From positions 8,100,713-8,164,712 of the forward strand of contig NC_045142.1 in the NCBI RefSeq assembly GCF_008831285.2: a stretch of 64,000 nt of DNA, written 5' to 3'. Shown one piece after another: positions 46,913 through 57,850 of the stretch. Made by a program: the position numbers and the translations under genes. The stretch's first letter is position 1, and the number at the start of each line of letters is the position of its first letter. The DNA comes from Nymphaea colorata. Its lineage: Eukaryota; Streptophyta; Magnoliopsida; Nymphaeales; Nymphaeaceae. A model generated the notes under the pieces. It was not told the DNA's origin, did no database searches, and saw only the letters and a list, made by a program, of their open reading frames with translations.

Positions 46913-47228
46913 CAGGTACTGGTACCCGTACCCAGCCTGATAATATATCGGGCTGGCCTGAGTTGGCCGGATGGGGCCCGAAACACCCCGATTAACATTT
47001 TTTTTATTTTTTTATTTTTTATGTAATGATAATATATATATTATTATTAAAATGTATTTTATATTCAATTTTTTTAAATTTATATTTTTAAAAAAATATT
47101 TTTTTATTTTAATCGGTCCGGGCTCGGGCTCGATTACTGGATATCGGGCCTGGGCTTGGGTATCGGATGTCGGGACGACCCGGACCCCACTCTTATCGAG
47201 CTGAGCTGGTCCGATGCCCAGGTCTAGT
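46913..47228. mobile_element. hAT-like MITE with GC-rich ends, copy 3
   Basis: The right terminus on the complement reads CTAGACCTGGGCATCGG, matching the ends of the element at 30958-31232. The left end GCGATGGGTACAGGTACTGG is more diverged. GC-rich arms (GGCCGGATGGGGCCCG, GGGCTCGGGCTCG) surround a nearly pure AT core (47000-47110). No clear target duplication. Confidence 0.6.
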
Positions 47229-47249
47229 CATCCACCCATCACTATGAGC

Positions 47250-49155
47250 CTTGACCATTCTTGTCACATTTGTCACATTCACATTTGGCACTAGCTCGGT
47301 TGCAAGGCTCTTCCCCTATTGGGCACACCAATTTTTGCTTTGTGTTTCTGAACTAACCAGGCAATGGGCAGGTAGAGAATGGGCAGGTAGAGCTAACCCG
47401 AAGTCCACCATTCTTGCTGGTGGCACCTTTCTCGTCAGGATTGAGGATGAACAACAACTCCTAAGTATCGTTCAGAAGTGTGCTTGGAGTGTTGGAGGTA
47501 AGACTCTTGTAACATGCCCATGGCAGTCAAGGCAACATCTCAGCATGGCACCATTATTGTCACACCCCAACCCTTTTGACCATCAAATATTTTTTTTTTC
47601 TTTTTTTTTTTTAAACATAAAACCTTGAGGTAGGTTCACATGGTGCAACACCAGACAAGGGGTGAGTCAAATTTGTGCAAATTAGACTGAGCCCTTATTA
47701 ATGATGTTTGGAAGGCTCAGTGAGGCAGTGCTACTGACCTGTAGATTTTCCCTCAATCGACATTTGACCACTCAACTCTCAGAGTGTCAACATGTTTCAC
47801 TTCTAACGCTCCTAAAAGATTTGCTCAGTTCAGATATTCTCACTTTTGGGCCAAAAGACCATAATGCAAAAATCTAGTCCAAGAGTCCTGGAACTCGTAT
47901 GTTTTTGGGTGTCCCCTTGTCAGGGTAATCAAAGAAACTGGAATCCATGAGATCTACTCTTTCTAGATGGGCTAGGGATTGTTTAGGTGACATGTCGACC
48001 CATATTAAGGGACTATGGGATGAACATGACAAAGTCCAATCTCATGAATTGCATTCTACTGTCAGAGATAGAAATTATGAACTTCTGATTAGAGAGAAAC
48101 TACAAGCTTCCCTTGAAGAAGAGGATAGCTTATGGAGGCAAAGAGCTCGTGTCAACTAGATGGCTAAAGCTGACCGTAATACGACTTACTATCAAGTAGT
48201 GGTTAAAGGTCGTACAATGAAGAATTGTTTATCTGCATTGGAGACTGATGGGATTAGAATTAACGATGCGAATGTTATTAGAACAATCTATGAAAAGTTC
48301 TTTTGTGATCTTCTTGGTTCTGAGGAGGGCTTAGACTGCAGTCTGAACAAGAAGGTTGATGCTCTTCGACTGTCGGTGGAGGATAATGCTATTTTGCTTC
48401 TCTCAGCCACTCTAGAGGAGGTGAAGCACATGGTATTCTCCCTGATGGGAATAGTGCACAGGGTCTAGATGGATTCCCAGCTTCTTTTTATCAGTACCAT
48501 TGGAGTATAGTTCGTCATGATTTACTAAAGGTTATTAATAGTTTCTTGATCACTGAAAAATTGTTAAAGAAAATAAATCAGAGTTATATTGCCCTTATTC
48601 CTAAAAAGGAGGGTCTTTGTAGAGTTGGCAATCATACACCTATTGCTTTATGCAACGTGGTGCATAAGATTACTTCTAAATTTCTTTCTAACCGTATGAA
48701 AAGAGGCCTATAGAAAGTCATCAACAGGGACTAAGGTGCTTTCCTTCTAGGTCGATCAATCATAGATAATATTATCTTTACTCATGAATGCATCCACTTG
48801 CTTGAGGGGCTCTGACATAACAACATATGCTTTAAAATAGATTTCTCTAAAGCCTATGGCAGAGTGAGTTGGGCCTTTCTTAAGACTGCTCTTATTGATC
48901 TGGGGTTCGGCTTGGCTTAGGTGCATACAGTTATGATGTGTGTCTTGTTAGCCTCGTTCGTTGTTCTCATTGATGGCAAAGTTATGATGTGTGTCTTGTT
49001 AGCCTCGTTCGTTGTTCTCATTGATGGGGTTCCAGGTGCATTCTTCCCCATGCGCAGAGGCTTGAAGTAGGGGGATCCCATGTCTCCTTGTCTTTTTCTT
49101 GTTGTTATGAAAGAACTCTCCAAAAATATTGAGTTCAATCATTGGAATGGTTCCC
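47250..49155 (+). pseudogene. LINE (plant L1-type) relic: ORF1 fragment and ORF2 reverse transcriptase
   Basis: At about 47420-47525 the frame reads LVRIEDEQQLLSIVQKCAW then SVGGKTLV, resembling the DUF4283 region of plant LINE ORF1. From 47830 it reads ORF2 (FWAKRP, LVQESWN, GCPL), then 47947-48159 and 48160-48468 with DRNTTYYQVVVKGR. Next come LDGFPASFYQYHWSIV (48465-48510), YIALIPKKEG (48580-48615), KIDFSKAYGRVSWAFLK (48835-48890) and RRGLK-stop-GDPMSPCLFLVV (49050-49110), the conserved reverse transcriptase block order. It is interrupted by stops, shifts and a direct duplication (48931-49030, period about 50 bp). It ends abruptly at a truncated LTR near 49155. Confidence 0.85.
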
Positions 49156-49167
49156 TATTCCCCTTTC

Positions 49168-49440
49168 TTTTGACAAAAAGTCTTCTTTTAGAGGGTGATT
49201 TTAGTCTTTTTGGGTGGGCAAGACCAATTTGCCTTATCTTTTGACAAAAAGTCTCATTTTAGAGGGTGATTTTAGTCTTTTTGGGTGGACAAGATCAATT
49301 TGTCATTCCTTTTGACAGAAAATCTCCTTTTAGAGGGTGATTTTAGTCTTTTTGGGTGGACATGACCCATTTGCCCTTCCTTTTGACAAAAATTCTCCTT
49401 TTAGAGGGTGATTTTAGTCTTTTTAGGTCAAAAATTTAAA
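49168..49440 (+). repeat. 71-bp tandem repeats upstream of the LTR TATA box
   Basis: Four units begin at TTTTGAC: 49168, 49239, 49310 and 49381, exact period 71. Each contains CTTTTAGAGGGTGATTTTAG then TCTTTTTGGGTGG. The last unit ends about 25 bp before the TATA box. Confidence 0.95.
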
Positions 49441-49465
49441 ATTTAGGGTTTTGGCTCCAAAATCC

Positions 49466-49475
49466 TATATAAATA
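49466..49475 (+). promoter_or_regulatory. LTR TATA box
   Basis: TATATAAATA followed by CCCCC; the equivalent in the 3' LTR is TTTATAAATA at 55815. The likely start of the retrotransposon transcript is about 30 bp downstream. Confidence 0.65.
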
Positions 49476-50064
49476 CCCCCTCTTGGACAAGATTGACCAT
49501 TGGGAGAAACTCTAGTGTATTCTCACTTGAAGACTTAGAGTTTCTCTTGAGCTCTCTCCCTCTTCCTCTTTCCACTCCTCTCCAACTTGGAGCAAGACAC
49601 AACCCTCTTGGAGGCAATATTTTGGAGCTTCACTCAAGGGGATCTTCAATCTATGGTGTTCATTTTTCCAAAAGCTATTCACACCAGAGGTATGTAATCA
49701 ATATCTCATCTCTTTCTTTCTTCATTTTCCTCTCTTCTTCATCTCCCCATGGTCAAAGGAGATAGCACTCAACCTCTTTTTAGAGACAAGAGGCTACACT
49801 CAAATGCACCGGGAGCATGGAAAGATTAGATAATCTTTCATTTCATGATTGAATCATGTTTTTCCTTTTATTGAATGTAGCATTGTCTTCTTTTATTCAT
49901 TTTCTTCTCATCTTTATCTCCCCATGATCAAAGGAGATAACACTCAATCTCTTCTTAGAGATAAGACTATGCTCAAGTGCACTGGGAGCATGGAAAGATG
50001 AGGTGATCCTTAATTTCAGAGTTATAGTATGTCCTCCTTCTTAGTTGAATCTTTCTCTTCCTAT

Positions 50065-50110
<46 letters not shown>

Positions 50111-51679
50111 ATCCTTGAATATTGTCCATGTATCACCCATGCATAGTTGTTTGGTTTTCCGTCTATATGTGAATGTATGGTGAAAATGAGAGTATGGATT
50201 GAGGATTCTTTATCTTCATATTGATTTTTGAGGTTGAGACTTGTCCAACCCGAGGAAACCCTCACGAATATGTATATGTTAATATGCATTTGCATGACAT
50301 TTCGCGTTAGTTTCCTTTTAATCATCCCATTAGAAACCCTAATGAGCATCTTATTGTATGATTTGTTTTTCTTCCATACCCAACGGTGGAAGAAATATAT
50401 CCCTTGTGGCAAACCAAATCATAACATTCTATGTTTTTATATAAATCATATTTTCCAAAACATTTTCAAAAGAAATCTCTTTAATGCGGCCTTAGAGACT
50501 TAGCTTAGGCTCTTACATGAGTCCAGGATCCCTTCTGGCCTATAACAAAATTTGAAGTCGGCTATTTTCAAATCATTCATTGATTTTCATATTCATGAAA
50601 ACGTATGCATATATACATATTATATACGTATGCATGCACATGAATATATTTCTTTGTTGTATCTGTTTCTATGATTTAACATACTTTTATAAACTCTTGT
50701 ATACGTACAAATAAATATATATATGTACCTGTATTTCGTTTTAAAATCTCTCTTTCTCTTTCTAAAATGATCTTCTCTTCTCTACTTGATATAAACATCA
50801 GAAGCTTTCATATATGTATACAAATACATATCTTTCTTTTTCAAAACATGTGATTTTATGATTTTCAAGATCTTTTTCTTTCTCTATATCCCTCTTTAGA
50901 TGTAGTCCTTCATCTTTTTCATTCTTCCAATATCTTACCATTCTAAATTTTAATTTTTCATTTACCGACTTCATTAAGACCACAACTCAAGTAATGACCA
51001 AATATTGGATTCATGCTTGATAGTCTACAATCTCAATCCATTTTCAAAAACTTTTCCTTCTTATATATGATAACCATGAAAACAAAAATCTTAGATGTAT
51101 GTTATGGTAGGAATGCATTAGATGAATGTTGTGGTAGTACTGAGTAATTTTTCTTCCATTCATCTTAGGATTGATGCATCCATTCATTCACTTCCACTCA
51201 ATATCACAAATGAGCATAAACACATCTCTAAAAGAATTTAGAGCAAGATGAGATGGAACTCTAAGTAGGTAGTAACTGAATTAGAGCAAAATCTCAAACC
51301 TACTTAAAGTTTTAAGAGAACAGTAAAATGACTTCAAAGTGATTCCCCCAGCTTTTCAAATGATATTTAAAAGATTTTCCAACACTAGTTTTAATCAAAA
51401 TGTTTCACATTCTCAAGCAATTGTTCAAGAACCTTTTCAAAAGTTTGAAATATCAAACTTCAAATATTCTTCTACACCGCATATAGAAAAGATGTTTAAG
51501 CCAAAATCAAATGCATCAATAATAAACATAGCCTTTGGATTGATTACCCCCGGTAAAAGCGCCGGGAACGGTTGATCCTCGTACCGACGGGCGAGTCCCT
51601 TTCTCTTTTGTTTTCAAATAAAAATCTCATTTTTCTGGGGCACTCCAAAACCAACCAAAAATTTTGGGATGCAAAAAGA

Positions 51680-51699
51680 TGGCGACTGTGATGGGACCC
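51680..51699 (+). promoter_or_regulatory. Primer-binding site of the LARD-like element
   Basis: TGGCGACTGTGATGGGACCC begins 6 bp after the LTR end. It resembles the TGGCGACTCYGCTGGGGA-type site of plant Tat/Ogre gypsy elements, believed to pair with the 3' end of a tRNA (tRNA-Arg has been proposed for Ogre). It begins with TGG, as a site complementary to CCA must. Confidence 0.6.
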
Positions 51700-52559
51700 G
51701 TCATCGTTTGGCTATGATTATAATTGATACATTTTCACTAACTTAAACATCTCATATATTGCCGAAGATAAATCATGTCCCCAACTTTGGCCTTGACCCT
51801 ATCGGTATTTCATTACATTGCTTGATGATTATGTTTCCTCTCTTGCATATAAGACTAATTGAGGAGGATCAATCATGTTCACCTAGATCTAGGATCAAAT
51901 ACAACCCTCCTCAATTTAAGCCTTGATTTTAAACAATGTTTGATTGCTTTTCCACATATTTTAATCACTATCTTAGGCAACATTGCATTAGAGACATCCG
52001 ATTTTGCATGCTTGCTCATATTTCAAAAATTTTCATTACTTATTTATCCCGGTCATCATGTTGCCGGGCTTGGTCTTAGGCGGTAGCACAAGACTAAGCC
52101 TTACAACTAGACCACACCTTGGGCGGGAAAGCCCCCTCGTTAGTACCATGAGTGGTAATTTATGGTATATTGACGAGTGATCAAGAAGAAGTGGATAAAC
52201 CTTACCCTTAGTTGCCTAATGGAGAATTTTATGTTCGTACTAAGCCTCTTGGCTAAAGTATATTGACATATCTTACATGATATAATCATAATTGATCAAA
52301 CTAAACTCAATTAGGATTCTTTGCTCCTTTTTCAAATATATGCATGATAAAGGTGATTTCAAAAAATGTTCGATGTTTATCATTGTATGATGATTGCATG
52401 TGCATCTTCTACAATCTTTGATCAAATTTACATAACATCTTTCTCATTTAAATCAATGTCTTCTTCAATCATCTCTAGCATGACCACATCATAAGCTCAT
52501 GCTTTAACCCTACTATCTAAATGACATTGATTTTTCAAATATTGTCTTTCAAGAAATCC

Positions 52560-53900
52560 ATTTTTCAGAAACTTCAAGATCTACATTTTCAATCTCTCAT
52601 CTATTCATTTGTCCAACTTCATATTTTTGAACATGATAGCCCGTTATTGGCTCAATTACGAACTTTGCTTGACTTAGGTCATGCATTCTTTTGCTCTCAT
52701 TTTAGCCCAATGTTTTCCAAGTTTCAATACCTATGGTGTGTCTTTCTTCACATTTTACTATTTTCATAATGTCATTGAATTATCAATTATTCCTTGTCAA
52801 GTCTATTTCTCTAGAGTTGCTTCAAAATCTACATTTTATTATACACTGTCAATCCCTTATTTATTTGTCCGACCTCATATTCTTGAACATGATGGCCACC
52901 TATTGGCCCAGTTATCAACTCACTTGACTCAAGTCATGCATTATTTTTTTCCCTCATTCATATGCAGCCAAATAACTTTCTAGCTTCAATACACATAGTG
53001 TGTCTTTCTTTCCATGGGTCATCAACTATTCTTTGACAAGTCCATCTTTTTGAATTGCTTTAAAATGTACATTTCATCATATTTTGTCAATCTCTGATTT
53101 ATTTGTCTTACCTCATGTTTTCTAACTCAATTACCAACTTTGGTTGGGTTAGGTCATACATTCTTTTTCTTATGCTTAATACTCATAGGGTGTATTTCTC
53201 TGTATTTTACTAATTCCATAAGTTGAGACATCGATTGCTCTTTGTCAATCCATCAGTTATTTGTCTGGAATTACATTCTTGAACGTGACTCTGCTTGACA
53301 ATTTTCTAGCATCAACACCCATAGTATATCTTTCTCCCTATTTTATTACTTTCAAGATTTCATTGGGCTATTATTTTATTCTAAATTGAATGTCAATCTT
53401 TCCCTTACTCGATCATACTCTATTTTCAATCATTAGACATGCATGAATCAAACATCATCTATTGATAGATTGCTCGTAATTCTCTTTATCTTCTTATTTT
53501 TATCAACTTGATATCTTTCTATGAGAATCACTATTTACGAAACATATTTCTACAATAAATTTCTTTCATGCACGCTTTGTCCCAATTGCGTGTCAAAATT
53601 GTTTTATATTGAAGCTCAGACATGTGATATTACCTTTCACTCTCACATATCACTTTTCTTTATATAATTTTGTCTATTCATTCTATTGAGGCAACTTCCA
53701 TTAGTGTCTCCGCCTCAATCTCAGTCCGTGATCAACATGTGCTTGACTCGAGCCATACATTCTTTGTTTCCACACTTATATTTAGCCCAATAATTTTTTG
53801 GCTTCAAAACATATGGTGTGTCTTTCTACCATTTTTCTACTTCCATGATTTTATTAGGTCATCATTTATTCTAAGATTTTTGCTAATGCTCTGATTACAT
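52560..53900 (+). repeat. Degenerate long tandem repeat in the internal domain
   Basis: Words recur in the same order: TATTCATTTGTCCAACTTCA, TTCTTGAACATGATGGCC, GACTTAGGTCATGCATTC, AGCCCAAT, and ATGGTGTGTCTTTCTTC followed by TTTTAC. Hits of the last lie at about 52732, 52996, 53188, 53325 and 53810. Spacing varies from about 140 to 490 bp, so the array is heavily decayed and partly deleted. Confidence 0.6.
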
Positions 53901-54804
53901 TCTATTTTCATTCATCGGACATTTGATTTTTGACTTATTCATTCACCCCTGTTGAATCTGTATCTTCCTGAGTCAAACCTCATATATTTATACTCTACTC
54001 GAGATTTAATTCTTTCGAAATTGAGATGTTCCATTTCCTATATTATCAACTTGATATCTCGCTATGAGAATTATCATCTACCGATCATATTCTTATAACA
54101 AATTTTCCTCTTACAAGCTTTGTCTCATTTTATTCTCCTTAGAGACAAAACACAAATTCTTGCATACCAAAGTTCATATCTATATCATTACCTTGCACCC
54201 TCATTTCCCTGTTAAGGGAACAGTTACCTCATTTTTATAATTTTGCTCATACCTTATTTGATTGAGGCAATTTTCATTACTTTCTTCGCCTCAGTCTCAA
54301 TTCAAGACATCAACCTTTTATCTTCTACCCAGCAATCTATTTTGAATAAGATCCTATCAATGATGGCAATAGCTAATACTGGGGCATTTTTTTTAATATT
54401 TCAAGGATATTTCTAAATATCTTTTGCGACAAAAATTTTTCATGAACAATTATCATTTGTTAAGGTAAAGATTTGATCAAGCGCAATCCGGTCACTAGGC
54501 TGAGAGCTTTCTAAAAGCTAGCTCAACCATGTCACTAGACAAGGGATTTTTATGGAGCAAGCGCAACTTGGCCATTTGGCTAAGGGCTTTTTTAAAGCAA
54601 GCTCAACCCAAACACTAGTTTGGGGAATTTTAACAAGTTCAAAATCCAGCCTTGGGTGAAAACAAAAATTTCACCAAAAGGCACTCGAGGTGATAGGAAA
54701 TTTTCTTGTCACAACCAATGAAGGAACAATAGGGTCTCAGCCATTGCTTCAACAAAGGTGTTCGAGGTGATGAAGGTTATTTCCTGGCATTGCCACTTGT
54801 TTTT

Positions 54805-55190
54805 GAGCAACCCATTCAGGAAAGGGGTAAATCCTGAAACTATGGACCAAAGAGCAACCCACACAGGCAAGGGTTAAACCTGCAATGCAAGCCAAAGCAA
54901 CCCACGCAGGTAAAAGGGTTAAACCTGCACTGCAAGCCAAAGCAACCCACGCAGGTAAATGGGTTAAACCAGCACTACAAGTCAACGCAGCCCACACAGG
55001 TAAGCGGTTGGACCTGCAAGCTAACGCAATGCACACAGGTAAGGGGTTAAACTTGCAATGCGAGTCAAGGCAACCCATTTCAGGGGGGTTAAACATGAAT
55101 TCAATATTGGCAAACTCAAACAGGCAAGGGGTTAAACCTGCAATATAAGCTCAAACAACTCATTCAAGTAAGCAGTTAAGCCTCAAACAT
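54805..55190 (+). repeat. 43-45-bp tandem array before the polypurine tract
   Basis: About nine degenerate units of the type GCAACCCACRCAGGTAAG followed by GGGTTAAACCTGCAATGCAA, starting near 54806, 54853, 54896, 54941, 54984, 55026, 55068, 55112 and 55154. Because the unit has no stop in one minus frame it creates a repetitive 115-codon open frame (54749-55096) that is not a gene. Confidence 0.9.
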
Positions 55191-55267
55191 CTCTCCAAAA
55201 ATGTTTCGTTTGAAAAATTTGCGGTGCTTATCTTTGTCACTAAGCACGGCTAGCACTGGCTTAGTAA

Positions 55268-55281
55268 CAAAGAGGGGCATC
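55268..55281 (+). promoter_or_regulatory. Polypurine tract of the LARD-like element
   Basis: CAAAGAGGGGCATC immediately before the LTR start TGTAATCACCCC. Plus-strand DNA synthesis would be primed here. Confidence 0.65.
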
Positions 55282-57850
55282 TGTAATCACCCCAAATTAT
55301 TTCAAAAAGAATGCCCTCTTTTATTAAAAACACAAAACCCAATTTTTGGATCTAAATTGGTCCAAAGCCACCATCCAAATCCAAATTAGATCCAAAAACC
55401 CAAGTTCAAATCTAAATCAAGTATTTGAGACCTATTTGCCACACATTTTTTATAAAGAACCTCCTTTTAGAGGGCAATTTTAGTCTTTTTGGGTGGACAA
55501 GACCAATTTACCATTTTTTTTGACAAAAAGTCTCCTTTTAGAGGGTGATTTTAGTCTTTTTGGGTGGGCAAGACCAATTTGTCCTATCTTTTGACAAAAA
55601 GTCTCCTTTTAGAGGGTGATTTTAGTCTTTTGGGTGGACAAGACCAATTTGCCCTTCTTTTTGACAAAAAATCTCCTTTCAGAGGGTGATTTTAGTCTTT
55701 TTGGGTGGAGATAACCCATTTGCCCTTCTTTTTGGCAAAAAGTTTCATTTTAAAGGGTGATTTTAGTCTTTTTAGGTCAAAAAATTCAAATTTAGGGTTT
55801 TGACTCCAAAATCCTTTATAAATACCCCCTCCTTCCTTCCTCTTGGGCAAGATTGGCTCTTGGGAGAAAGTCTAGTATATTCTCACTTGAAGACTTAGAG
55901 TTTCTCTTGAGTTCTCTCTCTCTCCCTCTTCCTCTTTCCACTCCTTCTCCAACTAGGAGCAAGCCACAACCATCTTGGAGCTTCACTCAAGGAGATCTTC
56001 AATCTAGGGTGTTCATTTTTCCAAAAGTTATTCTCACTAGAGGTATGTAATCAATATCTCATCTCTTTCTTTCTTCATTTTCCTCTCTTCTTCATCTGCC
56101 CATGGCCAAAGGAGATAACACTCAACCTCTTTTTAGAGACAAGAGGCTATTCTCAAGTGCACCGGGAGCATGGAAAGATGAGATGATTCTTTATTTCATA
56201 ATTATATTATGGCCTCCTTCCTAGTTGAATCTTTCTCTTCCTATCATCCTCTCTCTCTCTCTCTCTCACTCTCTCTCTTTCCTTCATTGAATATTGTCCA
56301 TGTATCACCCTTGCATTGTTGTTTGGTTTTCCGTCTATACGTGAATGTATGGTGGGAATAAGAGTGTGGTTTGGGGATTCTTTATCTTCATATTGATTTT
56401 TGAGGTTGGGACTTGTCCAACCCGATGAAACCCTCACGAATATGTACATGTTAATATGCATTTGCATGACATTTCGCGTTAGTTTCCTTTTAATCATCCC
56501 ATTAAGAACCCTAATGAGCATCTTATTGTATGATTTGTTTTTCTTCCATACCCAACGGTAGAAGAAATATATCCCTTGTGGCAAACCAAATCATAACATT
56601 TTATGTTTTTATATAAATCATATTTTCCAAAATATTTTCAAGAGAAATATCTCTAATGCGGCCTTAGAGACTTAGCTTGGGCTCTTGCATGAGTCCAAGC
56701 TCCCTTCCAGCCTATATCAAAATTTGAAGTCGGCTATTTTCAAATCATTCCTTGATTTTCATATTCATGAAAACATATGCGTATATACATGTTATATACG
56801 TATGCATGCACATAAATATATTTCTTTGTTGTTTCTCTTTCTATGATTTAACATACTTTTATAAACTCTTCTATACGTACATATAAATATATATATGTAT
56901 GTGTATTCTGTTTTAAAATCTCTCTTTCTCTTTCTAAAATGATATTCTCTTCTCTACTTGATATAAACATCATTTTCATAAGCTTTCATATATGTATACA
57001 AATACATATCTTTCTTTTTCAAAACATGTGATTTTATGATTTTCAAGATTTTTTTCTTTCTCTATATCCCTCTTTGGATGTAGTCCTTCATCTTTTTTAT
57101 TCTTCCAATATCATACCATTTAAGATTTTAATTTTTCATTTATCGACTTCATTAAGACCACAACTCAAGTAATGACCAAATATTGGATTCATGCTTGATG
57201 GTCTACAATCTCAATCCATTTTCAAAAACTTTTCTTTCTTATATATGATAATTATGAAAAAAAAAATCTTAGATGTATGTTATGGTAGGAATGCATTAGA
57301 TGAATGTTGTGGTAGGAATGAGTCATTTTTCTTCCATTCATCTTAGGATTGATGCATCCATGTATTCACTTCCACTCAATATCACAAATGAGCACAAACA
57401 CATCTCTAAAAAAATTTAAGGAAGAAGAGATGGAGCTCTAACTAGGTGGTAACCGAACTAGAGCAAAATCTCAAACTTACTTAAAGTCTTAAGAGAACGC
57501 TAAAATGACTTCAAAGTGATTCCCCAAGCTTTTCAAATGATATTTAAAAGATTTCCCAACTCTAGTTTTCATCAAAATGTTTCACATTATCAAGCAATTG
57601 TTCAAGAACCTTTTCAGAAGTTTGAAACATCAAACTTCAAATATTCTTCTACACCGTATATAGAAAATATATTTAAGCCAAAAATGAAATGCATCAATAA
57701 TAAACATAGCACTTGAATTGATTACTCCCGGTAAAGGCGCCGATAACGGTTGATCCTCGTACCGACGGGCGAGTCCTTCTCTCTTTTGTTTTCAAATAAA
57801 AATCTCATTTTTCTGGGGCACTCCAAACCAACCAAAAATTTTAGGATGCA
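55282..57850 (+). mobile_element. 3' LTR (complete) of the LARD-like element
   Basis: 2569 bp, starts TGTAATCACCCC and ends TTAGGATGCA. It has one partial and four full 71-bp units (from 55447; TTTTGAC at 55518, 55589, 55659 and a variant at 55730), the TATA box TTTATAAATA at 55815, and a short (CT)n at 56251-56278. Downstream of 57850 the sequence switches at once to copia pol, showing that the element inserted into a copia retrotransposon. The target duplication would be AACAA (57851-57855), but its partner cannot be checked because the 5' LTR end is lost. Confidence 0.9.

Larger units (their letters stand above)
49155..51673 (+). mobile_element. 5' LTR (5'-truncated) of a LARD-like Ty3/gypsy element
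   Basis: Matches 55505-57850 from end to end, but lacks the first 223 bp of the intact LTR. It carries 71-bp tandem units (49168-49440), a TATA box TATATAAATA at 49466, a 175-bp internal duplication not present in the other LTR (CCCCAT at 49745 and again at 49920), a (CT)n run (50068-50106) and ends GGGATGCA at 51673. A sample of about 240 aligned bases (around 50340-50590 against 56520-56760) shows about 14 differences, roughly 6%. A minus-strand frame (50041-50412) occurs in both LTRs only because they are copies. Confidence 0.85.
51674..55281 (+). mobile_element. Non-coding internal domain of the LARD-like element
   Basis: 3.6 kb between primer-binding site and polypurine tract with no gag, protease, reverse transcriptase or integrase motif in any frame; the longest plus frames are about 100 codons and pyrimidine-biased. 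Contents: degenerate long repeats (52560-53900), segments such as ACTGGGGCATTTTTTTTAAT (about 54376) that often precede the 3' end in Tat-type elements, and a 43-45-bp tandem array (54805-55190). An element of this design would depend on proteins of an autonomous relative. Confidence 0.75.

Noticed and set aside
50041-50412. 123-codon minus-strand open frame with a close copy at 56207-56584, apparently a conserved protein family
   Set aside because: The two frames lie at the same place in the two LTRs of one element, so similarity comes from LTR duplication; the start of the frame is just a (GA)n run and no domain is present.
54749-55096. 115-codon minus-strand open frame with repetitive hydrophobic sequence
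   Set aside because: It is the translation of the 43-45-bp tandem array before the polypurine tract; the repeat explains the open frame.
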